Assembly: GCA_030679805.1 (NCBI GenBank)
Contig: JAUXST010000825.1
Span: forward strand, 1-13,008
Direction: 5' to 3'
Length of the DNA: 13,008 nt
DNA from: Reyranella sp.
GTDB taxonomy: Bacteria; Pseudomonadota; Alphaproteobacteria; Reyranellales; Reyranellaceae
Of this stretch, positions 1 to 6,250 are shown in pieces (position 1 is the first letter of the stretch; each line of letters begins with the position of its first letter). The position numbers and the translations under genes were made by a program. The notes under the pieces were generated by a model. That model was not told where the DNA came from, did not search any database, and worked only from the letters and a program-made list of their open reading frames with translations.

Positions 1-701
1 TCCTCCATCTCGTCTCGCGCCACGCGCTGGTGCGTCTGCAGCGCCGCCACCTGCGCTGGCGCCGCGACGAGGGCCGGGAGATCCTGCGTGTGGGCGCGCT
101 GTCGGCGGCGAGCGCACTCCTGTTCCAGATCACGACCTTCCTGGTGGCCGGCCTGATCGCCGGGCTGGGCAGCACCGCTATCGCCGCCTACGGCGCGGCC
201 AACCGGCTGGAGCTGCTGCAATACCCGATCACCTTTGCTTTCGGCTCGGCCGTCATCACCATGGTGGCGACGGCCGCCGGTGCGCGCGACTTCGAACGGG
301 CGCGACGTGCTGCCTGGGCGGGCGCTGCGGTGGCCGGCGCCATCGGTCTTGTCTTTTCGGGCGTTGCGCTCTGTGGCGGAAGCTGGATGGGCCTGTTCAC
401 CGCCGATCCCGGGATCCGCGCGACGGGCGCTCTCTACCTGCTTTGCATCGCTGCCGTGTTTCCCCTCACCGGCGTCGGGCTCGCCTGCTACTTCGCCTGC
501 CTGGGCGTTGGCTACGTCACCGTGCCGTTCCTGCTCGCGGTGGTGCGCGTCGTGATCGTCGTGGCGGGCGGCTGGCTGGCGCTGAAGTGGGGTGGCGGGT
601 TGATCGGCCTGTCGCTCACGATCGGCGCGGCCTTGGTGCTGTTCGGCGGCGGCATGTTCCTGGCCGCGCGTTCGCGCTTTGCGCGTTTGATACGACAGTA
701 G
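1..701 (+). CDS. MATE-family efflux transporter, 3' part (5' truncated by window edge)
   Basis: The reading frame is open from base 3 to the TAG at 699-701, so the gene starts before the window; the internal GTG/ATG codons near base 30 are not its start. About 232 residues remain, roughly half of a usual 440-460 residue MATE protein. They form about six hydrophobic segments. A basic cytoplasmic stretch (RLQRRHLRWRRDEGREI) is followed by a segment with AAYGAANRLE and then FGSAVITMVATAAGARDFERA. This pattern of a helix, a small-residue-rich helix and a GARDFERAR-type loop is typical of the C-terminal MATE half. MATE proteins are inner-membrane exporters of cationic drugs or metabolites driven by H+ or Na+. 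The substrate cannot be told from the sequence. The gene converges on the molybdenum hydroxylase operon with 45 bp between stop codons. Confidence 0.85.
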   Translation, partial: LHLVSRHALVRLQRRHLRWRRDEGREILRVGALSAASALLFQITTFLVAGLIAGLGSTAIAAYGAANRLELLQYPITFAFGSAVITMVATAAGARDFERARRAAWAGAAVAGAIGLVFSGVALCGGSWMGLFTADPGIRATGALYLLCIAAVFPLTGVGLACYFACLGVGYVTVPFLLAVVRVVIVVAGGWLALKWGGGLIGLSLTIGAALVLFGGGMFLAARSRFARLIRQ

Positions 702-708
702 AAGCGGA

Positions 709-733
709 GGACCGGCGGCAGTGCCGCCGGTCC
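709..733. terminator. Inverted repeat between convergent genes, probable bidirectional terminator
   Basis: Two perfect 12-bp arms (GGACCGGCGGCA at 709-720 and its complement at 722-733) flank a single base. In RNA this would fold as a GC-rich hairpin of about 9-10 bp with a 5-7 nt loop. It sits 7 bp after the transporter stop and 13 bp after the molybdopterin-subunit stop. Neither side has a clear T-run, so it is either a weak or Rho-assisted terminator or a 3'-end stabilising hairpin. Confidence 0.55.
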
Positions 734-746
734 ATCGACAGTCTCG

Positions 747-3026
747 TTACTCCGCCGCCATGCGCGGCTGCGCGGCATCGAGCGCCGCGGAGAGGCGCGG
801 CGGCGAGATCGGCAGGTCATACATGCGAACGTTCGTCGCGCGGGCCACGGCGTTGGCGACGGCAGCGAGCGGCGGCACGATCGGCACTTCGCCGACGCCG
901 CGCACGCCGTAGGGATGCGTCGGGTTGGGCACCTCGACCAGCACGGTTTCGATCATCGGCAGGTCGGAGGCGACCGGGATGCGGTAGTCGAGGAAGCCCG
1001 GGTTCGCGAGTTTGCCCTGGCCGTTGTAGATGTACTCCTCGTTCAGCGCCCAGCCGATGCCCTGGACGGCGCCGCCCTGGAGCTGGCCTTCGACATAGGA
1101 CGGATGGATGGCGGTGCCGACATCCTGTGCCGCGGTGTAGCGGCCGACGGTGACGATGCCGGTGTCGGCATCGACCTTGAGGTCGACGATGTGCACGCCG
1201 AAGCCCGGCCCCGCGCCCGTGACATTGAGCTGGGCATGGCCGTTGATCGGTCCGCCGGTCCTGCCGGCGCTGGCTGCGAGCTGGGCGATGGTGAGCGGTT
1301 CGAAGGTGCCGACGTTGGAGCCGGCCGGCTTGGCCATGCCGTTCTCCCAGATCACGCCCTCGGGATCGACGTTCCAGGTCTTGGCGGCGCGGCCCTTGAG
1401 GTCGCGGATCAGGTCGCGCACCGAGTTCACCACGGCAAGGCCCGTGGCGAAGGTGACGCGGCTGCCGCCGGTGACGAAGTTGAAGCCGATCGAGGCGGTG
1501 TCGGCGATGACCGGCCGGATCTTGTCGTAGTCGATGCCGAGTTCCTCGGCCGCCATCAGGGCGAGCGAGGCGCGGCTGCCGCCGATGTCGGGATTGCCCG
1601 AGATCACCGTCACCGAGCCGTCCTCGCCGACGTGGGCGGCCGCACTCGAATCGGCACCGACGTTGAACCAGAAGCCGGCGGCCACACCGCGCGCAAAACC
1701 CGGCTTCACCGGTGTCTTGTAGTGCGGTGAGTTCTTGGCGGCATTGAGTGTCTCGACCATGCCGATGGTGCCGAAGGTGACGCCATAGTGGGTCTTGGTG
1801 CCCTTGGTGGCGGCGTTCTTCAGACGCAGCTCGATCGGATCCATCTTGAGCTGCTGGGCCAGCAGATCGATCGTCGATTCGACCGCGAAGGCCGAGATCG
1901 GCGCGCCCGGGGCGCGGTAGGCCGCGACCTTGGGCCGGTTGCTGACGACATCGAAGCCGACGACATGGATGTTGTCGATGTCGTAGCAGGCATAGCTGCA
2001 CATGCAGGCCGGACCGACCGGCGAGCCCGGGAAAGCGCCCGCCTGCATCGCGATGGTGCATTCGGCGGCGACGATGCGGCCGTCCTTCATGGCGCCGATC
2101 TTGACCTTGAGGTCGGCGCCGGGTGCCGGGCCCGAGGCGCGGAAGACGTCCTCGCGCGACATCACCATCTTCACCGGCTTGCCCGCCTTCTGCGACAGGC
2201 GGATCGCCAGCGGTTCGAGATAGACCACGGTCTTGCCGCCGAAGCCGCCGCCGATCTCCGACGGCGTGACGCGGATCTGCGAGGTCTCGATGTTGAGCAG
2301 GCGGGCGCAGAAGCCGCGCACCTGGAAGTGGCCTTGCGTCGTCGACCAGACCTGGACCTGGCCATCCTCGCTGGCGCTGGCGAGTGCTGCGTGCGGCTCG
2401 ATGTAGCCCTGGTGCACGGGCTGAGTGGTGTAGTCGCGCTCGATCACGACCTCGGCCTGGGCGAAGCCCGCGTCGATGTCGCCCTTGGCGAACTCGATGC
2501 GCTTGGCGATGTTCGACGGCTTGGTGGCCGCGGGCTTGGCGCCCTCGGTCATCAGGTTCTCGTGCAGCAGCGGCGCGCCGGGCTTCATCGCCTCGGCGAC
2601 ATCGATCACGTGCGGCAGGACCTGGTACTCGACCTTGATCAGGCCCAGTGCCTGCTTGGCGATCGCGTCGGTGGTGGCGGCGACGGCGGCCACGGCGTGA
2701 CCTTCATAGAGCACTTTCTCGCGCGCCATGACGTTGCGCGTGACGTCACGCAGATTGACCTGCATTTCGCCGGCGGGGACGATCACGTCGGCCTGCTCGG
2801 GGAAATCCTTCGCCGTCACGACCGCCTTGACGCCGGGCAGCGCCAGCGCCTTGGAGGTGTCGATCGACTTGATGCGGGCATGGGCGTGTGGGCTGCGCAG
2901 CACCTTGCCGATGAGCTGGCCGGGCAAGTTGAAGTCGGCGGCGAAGCGGGCGCGGCCGGTGACCTTGTCGGCGCCGTCGGGACGGTCGGGGCGCGTGCCG
3001 ATCCACTTGTACTGGGACTTGCTCAT
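747..3026 (-). CDS. Xanthine dehydrogenase/CO dehydrogenase-family molybdopterin-binding (large) subunit
   Basis: This 759-residue protein is the catalytic subunit of a molybdenum hydroxylase, which inserts oxygen from water into an aldehyde, N-heterocycle or similar substrate. The N-terminal Ald_Xan_dh_C domain (start GTRPDRPDGADKVTGRARF) is followed by the cofactor domain. GGGFGGK lies at 259-265, the active-site loop reads AYRAPGAP around 369-376, and the catalytic glutamate in GVRGVGE is E713. Length is normal for the family. The loop has neither the AYxCSFR of form I CO dehydrogenase nor the AYRGAGR of form II, so a coxL name is not justified; aldehyde or heteroaromatic substrates are more likely. 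The ATG overlaps the stop of the 2Fe-2S gene by 4 bp (ATGA), which fixes the start and implies translational coupling. No Tat signal is visible, so the enzyme is probably cytoplasmic. No XdhC or CoxD-like maturation gene is in the window. Confidence 0.9.
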   Translation of the reverse strand: MSKSQYKWIGTRPDRPDGADKVTGRARFAADFNLPGQLIGKVLRSPHAHARIKSIDTSKALALPGVKAVVTAKDFPEQADVIVPAGEMQVNLRDVTRNVMAREKVLYEGHAVAAVAATTDAIAKQALGLIKVEYQVLPHVIDVAEAMKPGAPLLHENLMTEGAKPAATKPSNIAKRIEFAKGDIDAGFAQAEVVIERDYTTQPVHQGYIEPHAALASASEDGQVQVWSTTQGHFQVRGFCARLLNIETSQIRVTPSEIGGGFGGKTVVYLEPLAIRLSQKAGKPVKMVMSREDVFRASGPAPGADLKVKIGAMKDGRIVAAECTIAMQAGAFPGSPVGPACMCSYACYDIDNIHVVGFDVVSNRPKVAAYRAPGAPISAFAVESTIDLLAQQLKMDPIELRLKNAATKGTKTHYGVTFGTIGMVETLNAAKNSPHYKTPVKPGFARGVAAGFWFNVGADSSAAAHVGEDGSVTVISGNPDIGGSRASLALMAAEELGIDYDKIRPVIADTASIGFNFVTGGSRVTFATGLAVVNSVRDLIRDLKGRAAKTWNVDPEGVIWENGMAKPAGSNVGTFEPLTIAQLAASAGRTGGPINGHAQLNVTGAGPGFGVHIVDLKVDADTGIVTVGRYTAAQDVGTAIHPSYVEGQLQGGAVQGIGWALNEEYIYNGQGKLANPGFLDYRIPVASDLPMIETVLVEVPNPTHPYGVRGVGEVPIVPPLAAVANAVARATNVRMYDLPISPPRLSAALDAAQPRMAAE

Positions 3027-3505
3027 TTGGCGGACCCTCTCATTTCAGCGGCCACTTCCATGACCGCGTGGATGATCTTGTCGTAGCCGGTGCAGCGGCA
3101 GAGGTTGCCGGCCAGCCAGTAGCGGATCTCGGTTTCGGTTGGGTTGTTGTTGCGCTCGAGCAGCGCCCGCGACGCCACCAGGAAGCCCGGCGTGCAGATG
3201 CCGCACTGGAGTGCCGCCATCTCGATGAACTTCTTCTGCAGGGGATGGAGCTTGTCGCCCTTGGCCATGCCCTCGATGGTCTCGACCTTGGCGCCCTCGG
3301 CCTCGGGCGCGAGCACGAGGCAGCTGCAGACCAGCCGGCCGTCGACGGTGACGCTGCAGGCGCCGCAGTCGCCCGAGCCGCAGCCTTCCTTGCTGCCGGT
3401 GAGGCCGAGCTGCTCGCGCAGCACGTCGAGCAGGGTCTGGCTGGGGTCGCAGAGGAATTCCGTCGGCGCGCCGTTGATGGTGGTGGTGACGTGGATCTTG
3501 GCCAT
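3023..3505 (-). CDS. 2Fe-2S subunit of molybdenum hydroxylase (CoxS/XdhA-N type)
   Basis: This 160-residue subunit carries two 2Fe-2S clusters that pass electrons from the molybdenum site to FAD. The N-terminal plant-ferredoxin-type domain has C42, C47, C50 (CGSGDCGAC) and C62 (SCL). The C-terminal helical domain has C101 and C104 (LQCGICTPG) and C136 and C138 (NLCRCTGY). All eight ligands are therefore present and the length is the family norm. The start is the ATG at 3505, preceded on the minus strand by an AGGGA ribosome-binding site that lies over the end of the FAD-subunit gene. The gene is second of three, with 2 bp from the upstream gene and a 4-bp overlap with the downstream one, so the three subunits are almost certainly made from one message. 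The family call is firm; the substrate is not known. Confidence 0.95.
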   Translation of the reverse strand: MAKIHVTTTINGAPTEFLCDPSQTLLDVLREQLGLTGSKEGCGSGDCGACSVTVDGRLVCSCLVLAPEAEGAKVETIEGMAKGDKLHPLQKKFIEMAALQCGICTPGFLVASRALLERNNNPTETEIRYWLAGNLCRCTGYDKIIHAVMEVAAEMRGSAK

Positions 3506-3507
3506 GT

Positions 3508-4404
3508 TCAGTGTCCCTGCTGCGAATGTGCGGGCCTCGAAATGCCTTTGGCGCGGTCAGCGGCAATCGCGGTGGCGAGCCTCAGAAGGACACCGGCGAT
3601 CTTGGTACGATAGCGGATGGTGCCGCGCTTATCGTCGATCGGCCGGCAGGCGGCCGAACAGGCGTTGGCGGCGTCATCGAGCGCCTTGGCGTCGAGCTTG
3701 GAGCCGGTGAGCGCCTTGGCGGCGGCCTCGACCAGCAGCACGGTCGGTGCCACGGCGCCCAGACCGACGCGCGCCGAGACGCAGGTGTCGCCCTTCATGG
3801 TCAGGCTGACGCCGACGCCGACCACGGCGATGTCCATCTCGGTGCGCGGGATCAACCGAAGGTAGGCGTCGCCCGAGGTCTTGGGGCGGGCCGGCAGGGT
3901 GAGGCTGACGACGATCTCGCCCGCCTTCAGCGTGGTCTTGCCGGGACCCGCATTGAACTTCTCGACCGGCACCTGGCGGCGCGTCTTGGGACCCTGGATG
4001 GTGACGATGGCGCCCGCGGCGACCAGCGCCGGCACCGAATCGGCGGCGGGCGAGGCGTTGCAGAGGTTACCGCCGGCCGAGGCGCGGCCCTGGACCTGGG
4101 TCGAGCCGATCAGGTTGATGGCCTCGACCACGCCCGGCCAGGCCTTGCGCAGCTTCTTGTGCTCGCCGATCACCGCGGCGGGCGTCGCCGCCCCGATGCG
4201 GTAGCTGCCCTTGGTTTCGGTGATGCCGACCATCTCCGGGATCTTCTTGACGTCGATGATGGTGCCGGGCGTCACCATGCCGGCCTTCATCTGGACCAGA
4301 AGGTCGGTGCCGCCGGCCAGGATCCGGCCCTTGCCCTTGGCGGCTGCCATCAGGCTGGCCGCCTCGCGGACTGTCTTGGCCACTTTGAATTGAATATCGG
4401 TCAT
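3508..4404 (-). CDS. FAD-binding (medium) subunit of molybdenum hydroxylase (CoxM type)
   Basis: This 298-residue protein is the flavin subunit, which accepts electrons from the 2Fe-2S clusters and passes them to NAD+, a quinone or another acceptor. The FAD_binding_5 domain shows AGGTD at 30-34 and the second FAD-contact motif ASAGGNLCNASPAAD at 108-122. These match the AGGTDL and TxGGN motifs of the family. The C-terminal CO_deh_flav_C-like domain follows (around LRLIPRTEMDIAVVGVGVSL onward). I see no cysteines that would add the extra 4Fe-4S cluster found in 4-hydroxybenzoyl-CoA reductase beta subunits. The start ATG at 4404 has AAGGGGAGAA 8-10 nt upstream. It is the first gene of the three-gene operon (M-S-L order), and the promoter should lie in the divergent spacer 4405-4638. 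Confidence 0.92.
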   Translation of the reverse strand: MTDIQFKVAKTVREAASLMAAAKGKGRILAGGTDLLVQMKAGMVTPGTIIDVKKIPEMVGITETKGSYRIGAATPAAVIGEHKKLRKAWPGVVEAINLIGSTQVQGRASAGGNLCNASPAADSVPALVAAGAIVTIQGPKTRRQVPVEKFNAGPGKTTLKAGEIVVSLTLPARPKTSGDAYLRLIPRTEMDIAVVGVGVSLTMKGDTCVSARVGLGAVAPTVLLVEAAAKALTGSKLDAKALDDAANACSAACRPIDDKRGTIRYRTKIAGVLLRLATAIAADRAKGISRPAHSQQGH

Positions 4405-4638
4405 GCCCGCGATTCTCCCCTTCTGTGTCGATTGGGTGGCGTTTCTCCCAAGGGGTGGAGGCTAGGGCACCGGACGGGTGCCTGCCAAGCGGCTTCCGGT
4501 GCGCGGACTGCATTGCGGGCCGAAGCTGGCATCGAGGAACCGCCGTCGGTCGCGAGCGTTTAGCTGCACGAAGCCACAATCTTGCGTCCGCCCCCGTCGG
4601 GGCCGGCCTCGCGGGAGTGTGGCGTTGAAGGTTGGTGG
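4405..4638. other. Divergent intergenic region between the molybdenum hydroxylase operon and the EncFtn-like gene
   Basis: This 234-bp spacer must hold promoters in both directions. I could not pick convincing -35/-10 pairs for either. One small stem (GGCACC at 4466-4471, GGTGCC at 4477-4482, 5-nt loop) lies about 60 bp upstream of the FAD-subunit gene. I see no clear Fur, Irr or RirA-like box upstream of the ferritin-like gene. The ribosome-binding site of that gene is GAAGG at 4627-4631. Confidence 0.5.
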
Positions 4639-4959
4639 ATGGCGAGTGACATGTTGCACGAGGGCCCTGCCAGGCTGGGTCCGGAGGTCATCGACCGCCA
4701 CCACGCCATCGCTTCGCTGATGGAGGAACTCGAGGCCGTCGACTGGTACGACCAGCGGGCCAAGGCGAGCGATAATCCCGGGCTGCGGGCGATCCTCGAG
4801 CACAATCGCGACGAGGAGAAGGAGCACGCGGCGATGGTGCTCGAATGGCTGCGCCGCAACGACCCCAGGCTCGACGAACACCTGCGCACGCTTCTATTCA
4901 AGGCCGGGCCGGTCGTCGCAATCGAGAAGGCTCTCCCGGATCGTGACAGGAAGCGCTAG
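4639..4959 (+). CDS. EncFtn-type ferritin-like protein (encapsulated-ferritin family) without visible targeting tail
   Basis: This 106-residue protein closely resembles, from memory, the Rhodospirillum rubrum encapsulated ferritin EncFtn. EncFtn is a two-helix ferroxidase that forms the iron site between subunits, assembles into a ring and is packed inside an encapsulin shell. Helix 1 holds MEELEAVDWYDQR (28-40) with E29, E30, E32, W36 and Y37. Helix 2 holds HNRDEEKEHAAMVLEWLRRND (55-75) with E59, E60 and H63. These correspond, with an offset of two, to the metal-site and entry-site residues reported for the R. rubrum protein (E31, E32, E34, W38, Y39, E61, E62, H65). I chose the ATG at 4639 because GAAGG lies 7 nt upstream and the N-terminus then matches the family; an in-frame ATG at 4582 would add 19 unlike residues. 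The protein stops soon after GPVVAIEKALPDRDRKR, without the linker and GSLxIGSL-like encapsulin-loading peptide. No encapsulin gene is in the window. Confidence 0.88.
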   Translation: MASDMLHEGPARLGPEVIDRHHAIASLMEELEAVDWYDQRAKASDNPGLRAILEHNRDEEKEHAAMVLEWLRRNDPRLDEHLRTLLFKAGPVVAIEKALPDRDRKR

Positions 4960-6002
4960 CGCCGCGCCGCCTTGGCCGAACGCGCCGCCTGCGCGAGGCG
5001 CAGGCAGAGTCGCCGGGCGATCGCCTCGTCGGGCAGACCGGTGCGCTTGCAATCCATTTCGGCTTCGAGGATCACCGTGAGGGAAGCGCCGAGGCGCGGC
5101 AGCGGCCAAGCGCGGAGATGGCGTTCGAAGCGCTGGCGCACCGGGCCGCCGCGCGGCAGGCCGCGGGCCTTGAACATCGCGGACTCCGGATTGCCACCTT
5201 TCCCCGCGTGGGCCGAGACGAGATGAAGCTGGTCGGCGTGGCGCTGCAGCGAGCGCACGAGCTGGACCGGATGGCCGCCCTCGGAGAAGACGCGGTCGAG
5301 CGCGCGGTCGAGCGCCACCAGCTCGCCGTCGAAGGTGGCGGCGATCACGTCGTCGATGCCGATCGCGGCGGTGTCGCCCAGGATGTCGACGGCGTCTCCG
5401 AGCGTGACGGTCTTGTTGGGGTCGCTCGCCTTGTAGAGCAGCAGCTTGTCGATCTCGCTGCGGGTCTGGCCGCGGTCGCCGCCCAGCCGCTCGACGATCC
5501 AATTCAGCGCGTCGGCGTCGACAGCGAGGCCCTGGGCGCGCGCCGCGCTCTCGACCAGGCCTTCCAGCGCCGCCTCGTTGTCCATGTAGCAGGGCATCGC
5601 CGCCAGGCAGGCCTCGGTCTCGGCCAGCGCCCGGAGGCCGGAGCGTGGCGTGAGGTTGCCGCCCTCGACCACGACCAGCGCGTCGCCGGCGGTGGCGGCC
5701 ACGAGGTTCTCAAGTGCTGCAACAGATTCCTCGCCGGCCGGCCTGACGCGGATGACGCGGCGGCCGCCCAGCATCGACAGGGCGCCGAATTCGTCGGCCA
5801 GCCGCGCCGGATCACCCTTCAGCACATCGCCCGTGATATCGACGACGCGGAACGGATCGTTCAGGTCCTCGCAGATGGCCTTGGCGAGCACGACCGCGCG
5901 TTCGGCGACCAGGCCGTCGTCGTTGCCGTAGATCACCACGCCGCGAATCCTGGGATCCGGCTTCTTGAGGAACGCTTCGACCTGGCGCGGCTCGATCTTC
6001 AT
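4956..6002 (-). CDS. holA: DNA polymerase III subunit delta (HolA)
   Basis: This 348-residue protein is the delta subunit of the clamp loader, the wrench that opens the beta sliding clamp during replication. The N-terminal AAA+-like fold, which lacks a functional P-loop in this subunit, shows VVIYGNDDGLVAERA at about 22-35. It is followed by DEFGALSMLGGRRVIRVRPA and DALVVVEGGNL, typical of the family. The middle has ALNWIVERLGGDRGQTRSEI, the collar-type segment that selects the clamp-loader role, and length is normal. The ATG at 6002 has GAGG about 6 nt upstream. It is the last gene of the DUF3576-leuS-small ORF-holA strand block, 27 bp after the small gene. Its TAG (4956-4958) overlaps the TAG of the convergent EncFtn-like gene (4957-4959). 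Confidence 0.93.
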   Translation of the reverse strand: MKIEPRQVEAFLKKPDPRIRGVVIYGNDDGLVAERAVVLAKAICEDLNDPFRVVDITGDVLKGDPARLADEFGALSMLGGRRVIRVRPAGEESVAALENLVAATAGDALVVVEGGNLTPRSGLRALAETEACLAAMPCYMDNEAALEGLVESAARAQGLAVDADALNWIVERLGGDRGQTRSEIDKLLLYKASDPNKTVTLGDAVDILGDTAAIGIDDVIAATFDGELVALDRALDRVFSEGGHPVQLVRSLQRHADQLHLVSAHAGKGGNPESAMFKARGLPRGGPVRQRFERHLRAWPLPRLGASLTVILEAEMDCKRTGLPDEAIARRLCLRLAQAARSAKAARR

Positions 6003-6029
6003 CTCGACCTCAGCCCGGGGAGGGCGCGA

Positions 6030-6212
6030 TCAGGCCTTGTCGGTGGGCTCGCCGTCAACGGGCGGCGCCACGCCGGCATTCTCTGCACCGGCGTTCTCCG
6101 CACGGGCCTTTTCGCGCGCTGCGCGCTTGGCTTCTGCCTTTTCGGCAACCTTGATGGACTTCAGTCGTTCGCGCTCGCGGCGTTCGAAGTCGTAGTTCGG
6201 TTTGCGTGCCAT
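6030..6212 (-). CDS. Small basic/charged protein of unknown function
   Basis: This 60-residue protein starts MARKPNYDFERRERERLKSI and continues as a Lys/Glu/Arg/Ala-rich stretch to about residue 42, probably one long helix or coiled coil. It ends in a Pro/Gly-containing tail. It has no signal peptide, membrane segment or cysteine. I recall similar K-P-N-Y-x-F-E-R starters among hypothetical proteins of alphaproteobacteria but no known function. Its reality is supported by a perfect AGGAGG (6221-6226) 8 nt before the ATG and by its place between leuS (38 bp upstream) and holA (27 bp downstream), so it is probably co-transcribed with them. It occupies the place where lptE is usually found in this gene cluster but is much too short to be LptE and has no lipobox. 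Confidence 0.75.
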   Translation of the reverse strand: MARKPNYDFERRERERLKSIKVAEKAEAKRAAREKARAENAGAENAGVAPPVDGEPTDKA

Positions 6213-6220
6213 GGTGGTGG

Positions 6221-6226
6221 CCTCCT
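6221..6226 (-). promoter_or_regulatory. Strong ribosome-binding site of the 60-residue gene
   Basis: The + strand CCTCCT reads AGGAGG on the minus strand, a perfect Shine-Dalgarno core. It is spaced 8 nt (6213-6220) from the ATG at 6212. This is the main reason for accepting the short gene downstream. Confidence 0.75.
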
Positions 6227-6250
6227 GGCTGGATATGAGGGCGGGTGTGT

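Noticed and set aside
747..3026. Aerobic CO dehydrogenase large subunit (CoxL)
   Set aside because: Neither the form I (AYxCSFR) nor the form II (AYRGAGR) active-site loop is present.
1788..3086. Long + strand open frame of about 430 codons opposite the molybdopterin subunit
   Set aside because: It is antisense to a gene with clear motifs and has a low-complexity, Asp/Gly/Arg/Leu-rich translation typical of high-GC shadow frames. The same holds for the + frames at 915-1730, 3511-4563, 5118-6656 and 7391-8965.
4582..4638. Upstream ATG giving a 125-residue ferritin-like protein
   Set aside because: The extra 19 residues are unlike the family N-terminus, and the better ribosome-binding site (GAAGG) serves the ATG at 4639.
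4960..5080. A frameshifted encapsulin-loading peptide after the ferritin-like stop
   Set aside because: I read the other two + frames past the stop; neither gives a GSL-type or similar hydrophobic peptide, and the DNA there codes for the HolA C-terminus.
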